From assembly GCA_964450385.1 (NCBI GenBank), contig CAYVEC010000015.1, positions 1 through 45,174 on the forward strand: a stretch of 45,174 nt of DNA. Direction: 5' to 3'. Source of the DNA: JAKLFA01 sp964450385 (GTDB lineage: Bacteria > Omnitrophota > Gorgyraeia > Zapsychrales > JANLHA01). The translations under genes were made by a program, and so were the position numbers. Positions 7,000-14,167 of this stretch are shown one piece after another (the first letter of the stretch is position 1; every line of letters begins with the position of its first letter). Below the pieces are notes generated by a model, which saw only the letters and a list, made by a program, of their open reading frames with translations, had not been told where the DNA came from and made no database searches.

Positions 7000-9525
7000 T
7001 TAATGTTGATGGAACGATGCCCAGTCGACGGTAAAGAGATCGATCTGGGTGAGCCCGCGTGCGTCTGTGCGTTGTGAGAGCGGTTTGATGTACTTTAATC
7101 CGGCGCCGTTGAAGAGATACAGCCGCACGAAGAGCGACTCAGCCAGCGGGGTCTCGGCGAGGAGCGCGCAGGGCCTGCCGTGACGGAGACCGAGAACGAC
7201 GGAATAGGGCAGATCTGCCTGGGCAAGGGTTTTTTTAATGACCGTTGTTCCATCTTGATAAATGAGAGAGTGAGGGATCCCGTGACCGTACATTGGGGAG
7301 TTAATGCGGCAGGTCATGGTCTTGAGGTCGATCGTGACGATATCTTGAAAGACGATCGTACCATCACTTTGACTTGACGGGGTCAAGAGCTCGGAGATCC
7401 GGGGATAGCCGCCGGCGATGGTCCAGAGGAGGCTTTGGTATGCCGGCGTTCCCGTGCGAGGGATCTGTGCGCGAAGGGCGGGTGAGGCATTGATCTCTTC
7501 AACGCGTTTGAAATCCCATCGACCCGTGTAGCTAAAGAGGATGTTTTTTTCCATCATCTCGTGAAACACGAGGATGCACGAAGAGGGCGGCGGGGTTCGG
7601 CCGTGGGTGAGCGCAGTCAGCTCGTCGATCGTTCCCGGATCGAATCCATCGGCCGTAAGGAGCGATCGGGCCTCTTCGCGTGACAGGGGCGTGATGCGTT
7701 TGATCAGACTCACGCTTGACGAGAGCGGGCGGCCTGTGGAGACGAGATATTCGGTCGCGTCATTGCCGCTGGTGTTCAGCATGCGGAGGATCCCCAGGGC
7801 TCGCGTCTCGTCGGTGCTCAGAAAAACGTTCGCGATCCAATAGGCCTGACGGGCGTTGATCGTAGCACCGTCAAACGTGACCGGGCGGTCCGCTATGGAT
7901 TTGACGAAATGCCCCGGGGGCCACCAGGAGTTGACGACGGTCCCCGGCGGGGTCAGGGTCCGGAGGTCGGTCATGGCCGCGTCCCAGACCGTGTTATAGA
8001 TTTTTGTCACGGCGAACGGCGCTGTGCTGTTCCCGCTTATGACGAGGGCGACGAAGACGGGAAGCGATAAGGCAGCGACCATCAGGGGTTTCACGCCGGG
8101 CCGGCGCGCCGCCTGTTGACGGAGGATGGGCACGGAGGAGATCACGAGGTCGGTTAATGCCTGAAATCCGACGGGGATGAGGAGTGTCAAGGGGACCGAG
8201 AGGAGGAGGGTGAAGCGCTGGGCGCGGACGCTCAGGACCGCGGCCGGGACCAAGACCGTGAGAATGATGATGAGGGCGCGGGTCCGTTGAGGGTCGCGGT
8301 TGCGCCATAGCTGAACAGCCCACGCGCCGAGGCTCACGGTCGCCAGGCTGCCGATGAGGATGCCAATCTGCTGGTCGAACACGAGGGCATCGGATCGTTT
8401 CAATTCTCCGACGGAAAGGTAGAGATCGGGCCAGAGTGGCAGGCGCGGGGTCATGAAATCTTGAAGCGCCACCCACCCTTCCAGGAAGAGGGTGAAGAAT
8501 TCATTAAGGCCATAGGTTAAGGAGATCCCGATCAGGGATCCAGTGATGTAGACCAGGAGGGCGGCGCTCGGCAGGTTCCGGGCAGGGTCACGGATCAGCC
8601 ACCCGTAGATCACGAGGCCGACGAGGCTCGCGGCAATGGTCACGGCTAAGAACATCCATCCCTGCCAGAAGAGGGCATAACCGGTGATGCAGACCGCAAG
8701 GCCGATGCCGGCGAGGCCACAGCGTTTAAGACCCATCGGCCTTGAGACGAGATGGAACAGGATCGCCATGGCCGCAAGCGGAAAGAGTACATTATATGGG
8801 TCATTGTCATACCAGCCGAACATGCTCCGTTTTAAGATGATCGGGGTCGTGACGAGGGCGGTGCTACCAAGCAGCGTCGGCCACCATGATGCCCTGAGAA
8901 GGCGGCTTGAATATATGAAGACGATGAGGCTCGCGAGGATGACGATGACCGGTGTCCAGGAGACCGAGACCACGAGATCCGCGCCCGGAGCCGCAAAGGA
9001 GAGTATCCGATGGATAAGGGCGCCGATATAGGGGTGAAGGGTAAAGGGTTCCCAATGCCCGTTGGGGAACAGCATTTTCTTATTGAGATATTTACTCCCG
9101 CGCCGGGTTTCGGCGATGTGGCCGGTCGCGAGGACATTCTTGGTGAGGTCATAGAAGAGAAACGGGTCTGATTCCATGAGATAAGGGATCCGCTGATCAG
9201 GTGGGTTCTTTTGGTCAAGTTCACGCGCGACCTTTAGGATCGTCCGACGGGCCGCGGCGTCTTCCATCGCGAGGGTTCGGTTAGTTTGTTCGATCGCGAG
9301 TCGATGGGCCTGCTCGCGAGGGATATCAGGGGCCTCAGCCGTGATCGCGCTCTCGAAGCGGTTGATGATGCGGCCGATCACCGCCTGCGTCGCCTGCTCA
9401 TGGGCCTGGTCCGAGACAAAGGTCCGCACGGGGTAGAGCCTGAGAAAACAGGCGATCCCTCCGGCGATGAGAAAGATCAGGAGCCCGGAGAGACGGTTTA
9501 AGGTCGATGTGGAGACGATAGTCAT
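7000..9525 (-). CDS. STT3-like oligosaccharyltransferase, GT66-type
   Basis: 841-residue polytopic protein: one membrane helix at ~11-30, a long extracytoplasmic loop to ~165, then about ten more helices to ~500 and a soluble C-terminal domain. The STT3/AglB/PglB signature is readable in order: ESDP (118-121, first DxD loop) followed by FYDLTKNVLATG; FGWYDNDPYN (236-245, second acidic motif); SVGE (371-374, the TIxE-like external loop 5 motif); RAQRF (434-438, conserved Arg); and SWWPPG (533-538) where WWDYG is expected. The family transfers lipid-linked glycans to Asn in the sequon. The Asp of WWDYG, which helps bind the sequon Thr/Ser, is Pro here, so acceptor recognition may differ. Its start overlaps the protease stop by ATGA, so the two are co-translated. 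Bacterial STT3 homologues are known but patchy. Confidence 0.8.
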   Translation of the reverse strand: MTIVSTSTLNRLSGLLIFLIAGGIACFLRLYPVRTFVSDQAHEQATQAVIGRIINRFESAITAEAPDIPREQAHRLAIEQTNRTLAMEDAAARRTILKVARELDQKNPPDQRIPYLMESDPFLFYDLTKNVLATGHIAETRRGSKYLNKKMLFPNGHWEPFTLHPYIGALIHRILSFAAPGADLVVSVSWTPVIVILASLIVFIYSSRLLRASWWPTLLGSTALVTTPIILKRSMFGWYDNDPYNVLFPLAAMAILFHLVSRPMGLKRCGLAGIGLAVCITGYALFWQGWMFLAVTIAASLVGLVIYGWLIRDPARNLPSAALLVYITGSLIGISLTYGLNEFFTLFLEGWVALQDFMTPRLPLWPDLYLSVGELKRSDALVFDQQIGILIGSLATVSLGAWAVQLWRNRDPQRTRALIIILTVLVPAAVLSVRAQRFTLLLSVPLTLLIPVGFQALTDLVISSVPILRQQAARRPGVKPLMVAALSLPVFVALVISGNSTAPFAVTKIYNTVWDAAMTDLRTLTPPGTVVNSWWPPGHFVKSIADRPVTFDGATINARQAYWIANVFLSTDETRALGILRMLNTSGNDATEYLVSTGRPLSSSVSLIKRITPLSREEARSLLTADGFDPGTIDELTALTHGRTPPPSSCILVFHEMMEKNILFSYTGRWDFKRVEEINASPALRAQIPRTGTPAYQSLLWTIAGGYPRISELLTPSSQSDGTIVFQDIVTIDLKTMTCRINSPMYGHGIPHSLIYQDGTTVIKKTLAQADLPYSVVLGLRHGRPCALLAETPLAESLFVRLYLFNGAGLKYIKPLSQRTDARGLTQIDLFTVDWASFHQH

Positions 9526-10295
9526 GACGGGTCGATCGATTGTGTCGTTACTGTTGCGAGATATTCTAGCAGAAATTTTTTGATGATGTTAGCCGGAATC
9601 GCGAAACTTGAGTGATCGCGCGCGGCCTCATCCGCGGTCATGATGCCGATGAGGCGGCCGTGGCTGTCGAAGAGCGGCCCGCCGCTGTCGCCCTTATAGA
9701 GATTGACCGTGGTTTGAATGAGCTGGGTCTGGCGGACCCCGGCCTGTTCGAGCGTTTGATCAACGCCGATCCCGATGATCTTGCCTCCCGAGATCGTTTT
9801 GTCGAGGAGGTCTGAACTGCCGACGGTGAACACCTCCTGGCCGAGTTTTATTTTGTTCGAGTCGGCGATCGCGACGGCCCTGAGGGGATAGGGGGTTTGG
9901 ACCTTGAGGAGCGCGATATCGGTGTTGTTGAGGACGGTGATGACCTGGGCCGGAAAGGTGTCCCCGTTATCCAGGTCAATCTGGATCCGATGGGCGTTCA
10001 CGATAATGTGGGCATTAGTCACGATGACTCCCGAGCGGTCGATGACCACGCCGGCCCCGGTCCGCTCGTAGAAGCCGAGCGGGGACAGCCGCAAGATCCG
10101 AAGGGCCGGGGGGTTTCCGTCTACGATGCCGGCATGGCTTGGCGAGGAGGTCACGGGGTTGATCGAGTGGATGCGGACGATCGATTCTTGGGCCTGGATC
10201 ATCCGGTTGAGGATGTTGAACGGCTGGGCCTGGGCCGGCACAGCGGCGGCCAGGGCCGCAAGGAAACAACTGAGACGAGTGAGAGACGTCAACAT
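9522..10295 (-). CDS. Secreted trypsin-like serine protease (S1C/HtrA-like, no PDZ)
   Basis: 257-residue protein with a signal peptide (LSCFLAALAAAVPAQAQ, cleavage near residue 23). The catalytic triad is visible: His96 in VTNAH, Asp126 in NNTDIALLKV and Ser204 in KGDSGGPLF. Compared with DegP/HtrA it stops after the protease domain, with no PDZ. An in-frame codon at 10370 would add 25 residues; I prefer ATG 10295 because the signal peptide then begins properly and a consensus promoter ends right there (see promoter entry). It is followed without a gap by the oligosaccharyltransferase. Likely periplasmic quality control or processing of exported proteins; its coupling to a glycosyltransferase suggests a link to glycoprotein maturation, which is inference. 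Confidence 0.85.
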   Translation of the reverse strand: MLTSLTRLSCFLAALAAAVPAQAQPFNILNRMIQAQESIVRIHSINPVTSSPSHAGIVDGNPPALRILRLSPLGFYERTGAGVVIDRSGVIVTNAHIIVNAHRIQIDLDNGDTFPAQVITVLNNTDIALLKVQTPYPLRAVAIADSNKIKLGQEVFTVGSSDLLDKTISGGKIIGIGVDQTLEQAGVRQTQLIQTTVNLYKGDSGGPLFDSHGRLIGIMTADEAARDHSSFAIPANIIKKFLLEYLATVTTQSIDPS

Positions 10296-10301
10296 GGGGG
10301 T

Positions 10302-10330
10302 ATTATAGTAGGGAAGGGGGGTTCTCCCAA
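10302..10330 (-). promoter_or_regulatory. Sigma-70-type promoter, likely leaderless start
   Basis: On the minus strand TTGGGA (10325-10330) and TATAAT (10302-10307) are separated by 17 bases. Only six bases lie between the TATAAT and the ATG at 10295, so transcription should begin on or next to the start codon. No purine-rich ribosome site is present in that gap (it is ACCCCC), which fits a leaderless mRNA. Confidence 0.65.
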
Positions 10331-10389
10331 GGGAAAAATCGTTTCCTTTTTGAGCGAGACCGCGCGGCACGGAAAAACAGAAAAGACTC

Positions 10390-10418
10390 TTTACAGGCCA
10401 GATAAAGTCTGGTATAAA
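10390..10418 (+). promoter_or_regulatory. Promoter ahead of tRNA-Lys, with inverted repeat in the spacer
   Basis: TTTACA (10390-10395), 17-base spacer, TATAAA (10413-10418). The spacer contains the inverted repeat CCAGA-N5-TCTGG (10398-10412), immediately before the -10. The tRNA begins about 100 bases after the expected +1, so a processed leader would be needed. The 228 bases between the protease and the tRNA otherwise hold nothing convincing; a 37-codon frame from 10420 ends inside the tRNA and is rejected. Confidence 0.5.
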
Positions 10419-10523
10419 TATGTTCCTATTTGCCGTGTTCCGTCCCTGCGATCAGACGGGAGGGAAAACGGCGCGTCTCACGACAGGCAGGACGAGCGCC
10501 TGTGTCAGGGATGATCATCATAC

Positions 10524-10596
10524 GGGCCATTAGCTCATCTGGTAGAGCAGCTGACTCTTAATCAGCGGGCGGGAGGTTCGATTCCTCCATGGCCCA
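10524..10596 (+). tRNA. tRNA-Lys (anticodon CTT)
   Basis: A full cloverleaf can be folded: acceptor GGGCCAT/ATGGCCC, D arm GCTC-loop-GAGC, anticodon stem GCTGA/TCAGC around loop CTCTTAA (anticodon CTT at the centre), five-base variable loop and T arm GGAGG-TTCGATT-CCTCC, with discriminator A at 10596. The 3' CCA is not encoded. CTT reads AAG lysine codons. A T-rich stretch (TTTATTTTTTC) follows directly, and the transketolase gene begins about 80 bases downstream, so they may share a transcript. Confidence 0.95.
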
Positions 10597-10677
10597 TTTA
10601 TTTTTTCTGATCATGGTGGCCACGGCAGACGGGGCCGCCGCGGTCATGAGCGGGAACGGATCAAAGGAGCGTTTCGG

Positions 10678-11508
10678 GTGCAGAAGACGGTGGATATCAA
10701 AGTCCTTCAGGCGACCGCGCGGGCGATGCGCGGCGAGATCCTGGAGGCGGTGGCCCGTGCGCGATGCGGCCACCCCGGCGGGTCGCTTTCAGCGGTTGAG
10801 ATTTTTGTCGCGCTTTATGGGAGTCAGATGCGGCATCGGCCTGACGACCCTGATTGGCCGGACCGGGACCGTCTCGTGATCTCCAAAGGCCATTGTTCTC
10901 CCGTCGCCTACGTTGCACTCGCTCAGTACGGATATTTCCCCAAAGATGAATTAATGAGGTACCGGATGTATGGCAGCATGCTTCAGGGGCATGTCCATGC
11001 GCGCGTTCCGGGAGTCGAATTCAGCACCGGCTCGCTCGGTCATGGTCTTTCCGTGGCCAACGGCATGGCCCTGGCCGCGCGCCGGCTCGGAAAAAAAATC
11101 CGCGTCTATTGCCTCATGGGTGACGGTGAGATCCAGGAGGGGTCGGTCTGGGAGGCGGCGATGACCGCGAGCCATCATCGGCTCGGCTCGGTCTGTGCGA
11201 TCGTGGATTATAATAAGGTCCAGGAGAACGGCCCAACGAATGAGATTAAGAACCTCGAGCCGTTAGCCGAGAAATGGACGAGCTTTGGCTGGGAGGCGAT
11301 CGAGGTCGATGGCCATGATATCAAGGCCCTCATCAAGGCCCTTGAGGCCGCAGGAAAGGACCCGGATCGTCCGAAGGTAATCATCGCGCATACGGTGAAG
11401 GGTAAGGGGATCTCGTTTATGGAAGGGAATTTCCGATGGCATGGCCGGGCGCCGAAGGCCGATGAGCTCGCGCGGGCCATGGCCGAACTGGAAGAGGGCA
11501 AGGCATGA
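10678..11508 (+). CDS. Transketolase, N-terminal (TPP-binding) subunit
   Basis: 276 residues corresponding to the first half of transketolase. The thiamine-diphosphate motif is GDGEIQEGS (148-156) through DYNK (Asn179), and HPGGSLSAVEI near 32 and GSLGHGLSVANGMA near 118 are diagnostic. The start is GTG at 10678 with AAAGGAGC upstream. Its stop overlaps the C-terminal subunit gene (ATGA), so the enzyme is split into two chains, as in many archaea and deep-branching bacteria. Together they would move two-carbon ketol units between sugar phosphates in the pentose phosphate pathway; in some lineages such split pairs serve other ketol transfers. Confidence 0.92.
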   Translation: MQKTVDIKVLQATARAMRGEILEAVARARCGHPGGSLSAVEIFVALYGSQMRHRPDDPDWPDRDRLVISKGHCSPVAYVALAQYGYFPKDELMRYRMYGSMLQGHVHARVPGVEFSTGSLGHGLSVANGMALAARRLGKKIRVYCLMGDGEIQEGSVWEAAMTASHHRLGSVCAIVDYNKVQENGPTNEIKNLEPLAEKWTSFGWEAIEVDGHDIKALIKALEAAGKDPDRPKVIIAHTVKGKGISFMEGNFRWHGRAPKADELARAMAELEEGKA

Positions 11509-12461
11509 GTGATTTGATTCCGACACGCGATGGGTTTGGCGAGGCCGTGACGGCCTTGGGTAAGACGAATGATCGGATCGTGGTCTTGTCCGGCGATCTC
11601 GAGGACGCCACCCGGGCAGAGAATTTTAAGTTCGCGTTCCCGGACCGCTTTTATAATCTTGGGATCACGGAACAGGATGTGATCGGCACGGCCGCGGGCA
11701 TGGCAAAGATGGGGTTGATCCCGTTCGCCTGCTCCTTTGCCGTGTTTATGACGAACCGGGCCTATGACATGATCCGTCTCGATGTATGTTATAACCAGAC
11801 GAACGTCAAGATCGTCTGTTCACACGGCGGGATCACCGTCGGTGAGGATGGGGCGTCCGCTCAGTGTCTTGAGGATTTTGCGATCATGCGGGTTCTTCCG
11901 AACATGCGGGTGATCTGTCCGGTCGATAGTTATGAGGCTGCTCAGGCCACACGCGTCATGGTCGAGACCGACGGGCCTTTCTACATGAGGACGTCGCGTG
12001 CGCCGTTCCCGGTGTTGACGGGCAAGGACGACCGCTTTGAACTCGGGAAGGCCGTACGTCTTCGTGACGGCGCGGATGTGACGATCATCGCCTGTGGGAT
12101 CATGGTCTCAGAGGCCTTGAAGGCCGCTGATCTTTTAAAGAAGGATGGAGTGCAGGCCCGTGTTCTCAATATGCACACGATCAAACCGATCGATCAGGAG
12201 GCCGTGACCGCCGCCGCTCGTGAGACCGGGGCCATTGTCACGGCGGAAGAACATCAGGTCCATGGGGGGCTCGGCGGCGCGGTGGCCGAGGTCGTGGTGC
12301 GTCACGCCCCGGTGCCGATCGAGATGGTCGCGGTTGCGGATTCTTTTGGATTGACGGGAAGCCCGTCGGAGCTGCTTCGCCATTTTCATCTGACGGACCG
12401 CGATATCGCGGATGCGGCCCAGCGCGCCCTGGCCAGAAAATCACGCCGTTCACAGTCATGA
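11505..12461 (+). CDS. Transketolase, C-terminal (pyrimidine-binding) subunit
   Basis: 318 residues covering the pyrimidine-binding and C-terminal domains of transketolase. NLGITEQDVIGTAAGMA near 56 carries the Glu that activates the thiazolium cofactor; CSHGGITVGEDGASAQ near 108 and the C-terminal EEHQVHGGLGGAVAE are typical of the split and DXS-like subfamilies. It forms an overlapping pair with the preceding gene (four bases) and with the next gene (ATGA at 12458), suggesting strict co-translation. The active site is built at the interface with the N-terminal subunit. Confidence 0.93.
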   Translation: MSDLIPTRDGFGEAVTALGKTNDRIVVLSGDLEDATRAENFKFAFPDRFYNLGITEQDVIGTAAGMAKMGLIPFACSFAVFMTNRAYDMIRLDVCYNQTNVKIVCSHGGITVGEDGASAQCLEDFAIMRVLPNMRVICPVDSYEAAQATRVMVETDGPFYMRTSRAPFPVLTGKDDRFELGKAVRLRDGADVTIIACGIMVSEALKAADLLKKDGVQARVLNMHTIKPIDQEAVTAAARETGAIVTAEEHQVHGGLGGAVAEVVVRHAPVPIEMVAVADSFGLTGSPSELLRHFHLTDRDIADAAQRALARKSRRSQS

Positions 12462-13042
12462 CAGAACGAACCGTTCAGCACATCATTATTGCCATTGTGG
12501 TCCTCTGCGCCATTGTCCTATTGGGATGGGGCGGGTATCTGATCTGGAATTCGCGGCCGGAATTGGCGGAATTTTATCAGCCCGAACACGGCTTGGTTAT
12601 GCGCTATCCAGCGGACTGGGAGGTCGTGGACCAAAAGGCTCCGCTCTTGTTGATCAATATTCTCTCACCGAAGACGGATGCCCTGGACACCTATCGTGAA
12701 TCCGTGAACATTACGATCGCGGACCTTAGCCGGAATCCGGACATGACCCTCGAAAAATTCACCCGGATCACAGTTCAGCAGGTGACAGGGCTGCTCGAAG
12801 GTCAGATCCGGGTCATTCAAGGGGCCTCGACCCGCCTCGCGGGCCGGCCGGCGTATCGGTTTGTCTGGTCGGGAAAGAAAACAACGGGTTTCGAGAATCC
12901 GCTCAAATACCTCCATGTCTGGACCTTGAACGGCCGCTATGCCTATATTGTGACCTACGCCGGGCCGGAAAAGGATTTCGCGACGCATCTGAAGGCGGTC
13001 GAGGCGATGATCCGCTCCATCCGTTTCGAAAAACGTCCGTGA
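12458..13042 (+). CDS. Membrane-anchored PsbP/DUF1795-like protein
   Basis: 194 residues: a single N-terminal membrane helix (about 8-28, HIIIAIVVLCAIVLLGWGGY) and an outer soluble domain. The soluble part shows the PsbP/DcrB (DUF1795) pattern: LVMRYPADWEVVD at ~46, a strand with ESVNITIADL, a helix containing TLEKFTRITVQQV, GRPAYRFVW and a late AYIVTYAGPEKDF followed by AMIRSIRF. Such proteins fold as small alpha/beta sandwiches anchored outside the cytoplasmic membrane; their role is unclear. It overlaps transketolase (ATGA) and the next gene (GTGA), so it is held in the operon, but no functional link to sugar metabolism is evident. Confidence 0.7.
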   Translation: MTERTVQHIIIAIVVLCAIVLLGWGGYLIWNSRPELAEFYQPEHGLVMRYPADWEVVDQKAPLLLINILSPKTDALDTYRESVNITIADLSRNPDMTLEKFTRITVQQVTGLLEGQIRVIQGASTRLAGRPAYRFVWSGKKTTGFENPLKYLHVWTLNGRYAYIVTYAGPEKDFATHLKAVEAMIRSIRFEKRP

Positions 13043-14160
13043 CCGAGTCGTGTCAGGGACCGCATCCGCCGGGGTCAGATGCCCGGCACAAGTCTGTTAT
13101 GGACGATTTTCATTCCTTCCTAGAACATCATGAGAAAATCAACCCGGTCGTGCCAGTCTGCCCGGTCTTTGGGATATGCGGGGGTTGCCAGCTTCAGGAC
13201 GTGCCGTATGAGGAAGAGCTCGCCCTGAAGAGCCAATATATCCGGCACCTCTTTGGCGACCGGGCGTCACGCATTGATCCGATTGTCCCCTCACCGAGTC
13301 CGTATCAGTATCGCAGCCGTCTTGATATGAAGATGCTTCAGATGAAGTCCGGGCAGATCGTGATGGGGTTTAGTCCTGTGGGCCGTTATCGTGTCGTTGA
13401 AGTTGAATCCTGTCCGATCGCGATGAAGGCGGTTTCGGACTTCCTTCCGGAGCTGAAACGTCTCGCCTCAGCGCGGCTGCCGGCCAAATACCGGAACGCA
13501 AATCTGACGGTGAAGACCGGCGATGACGGCCGTGTCTGTTGGGGAGGGGTCGGGCGCCGCTCGATGAGGCTTACACCAGATCAGTATTTGTGGACCGAGG
13601 TCAGGGGCCGGCGGATCCATTTTTCTTTGGAGACATTCTTTCAGGCAAACCTGGGGATCCTCCCTCGGCTAATGGACGCGATCGAGGGGCTTGGGGTCCT
13701 TGGTCCAGACCAGGTCCTGTGGGATCTCTACGGCGGGGTGGGGCTGTTCTCGGTTGCCCTAGCGGATAAGGTTCGGCATGCGGTTCTGATTGAAGAGAAT
13801 GTCCATTCGATTGTCTGCGCCCGCTACAATATCGCGGCGAACCGCCTCGCGAACCTTGAGGTCATCCCCGGCAGAGTGGAAGAGGTCTTTCCGTCATTGT
13901 TGGCGCATCAGGCTGATGGGCCGGTCACGGCCATGATCGACCCGCCGAGGGCAGGGCTCAGCCCGGGCATTGCCGAGATGATCGCCGCAGAGAACACCAT
14001 CCGTGACCTCGTGTATCTTTCCTGTAATCCTGTCTCACTTATTCGTGATGCCGATATCCTCATGGCCTGCGGGTGGCGGATCGAAGGGGTCATTCCGCTA
14101 GATTTTTTTCCAAGGACCAGGCATATCGAGACCCTGGTTCATTTTCGCCAGAAGAGATGA
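13039..14160 (+). CDS. RumA/RlmD-type RNA m5U methyltransferase
   Basis: SAM-dependent methyltransferase making 5-methyluridine in rRNA (RumA/RlmD family), 373 residues. Four Cys for the iron-sulfur cluster are visible: Cys41, Cys47 and Cys50 in CPVFGICGGCQ plus Cys125 in ESCPI. The SAM site is LYGGVGLFSVALA, followed by DPPRAG and the catalytic Cys in YLSCNP. The N-terminal TRAM domain of long family members is absent. The start is GTG 13039, overlapping the previous stop; ATG 13099 (MDDFHSFLEH) is a credible alternative and would lose 20 residues of uncertain value. Whether it acts on U747, U1939 or a tRNA position (TrmA type) cannot be decided from sequence. Confidence 0.88.
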   Translation: MTESCQGPHPPGSDARHKSVMDDFHSFLEHHEKINPVVPVCPVFGICGGCQLQDVPYEEELALKSQYIRHLFGDRASRIDPIVPSPSPYQYRSRLDMKMLQMKSGQIVMGFSPVGRYRVVEVESCPIAMKAVSDFLPELKRLASARLPAKYRNANLTVKTGDDGRVCWGGVGRRSMRLTPDQYLWTEVRGRRIHFSLETFFQANLGILPRLMDAIEGLGVLGPDQVLWDLYGGVGLFSVALADKVRHAVLIEENVHSIVCARYNIAANRLANLEVIPGRVEEVFPSLLAHQADGPVTAMIDPPRAGLSPGIAEMIAAENTIRDLVYLSCNPVSLIRDADILMACGWRIEGVIPLDFFPRTRHIETLVHFRQKR

Positions 14161-14167
14161 TGAAGAA

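Noticed and set aside
10420..10533. 37-codon frame after the tRNA promoter
   Set aside because: Ends inside the tRNA, has no ribosome site and unlikely composition.
10601..10650. Hairpin-like pairing TCATG/CATGA between the tRNA and transketolase
   Set aside because: Short arms with an internal imperfect match; not clearly a terminator or riboswitch.
13539..13769. Plus-strand frame inside the RumA-like gene
   Set aside because: Out-of-frame shadow; no features of a real gene.
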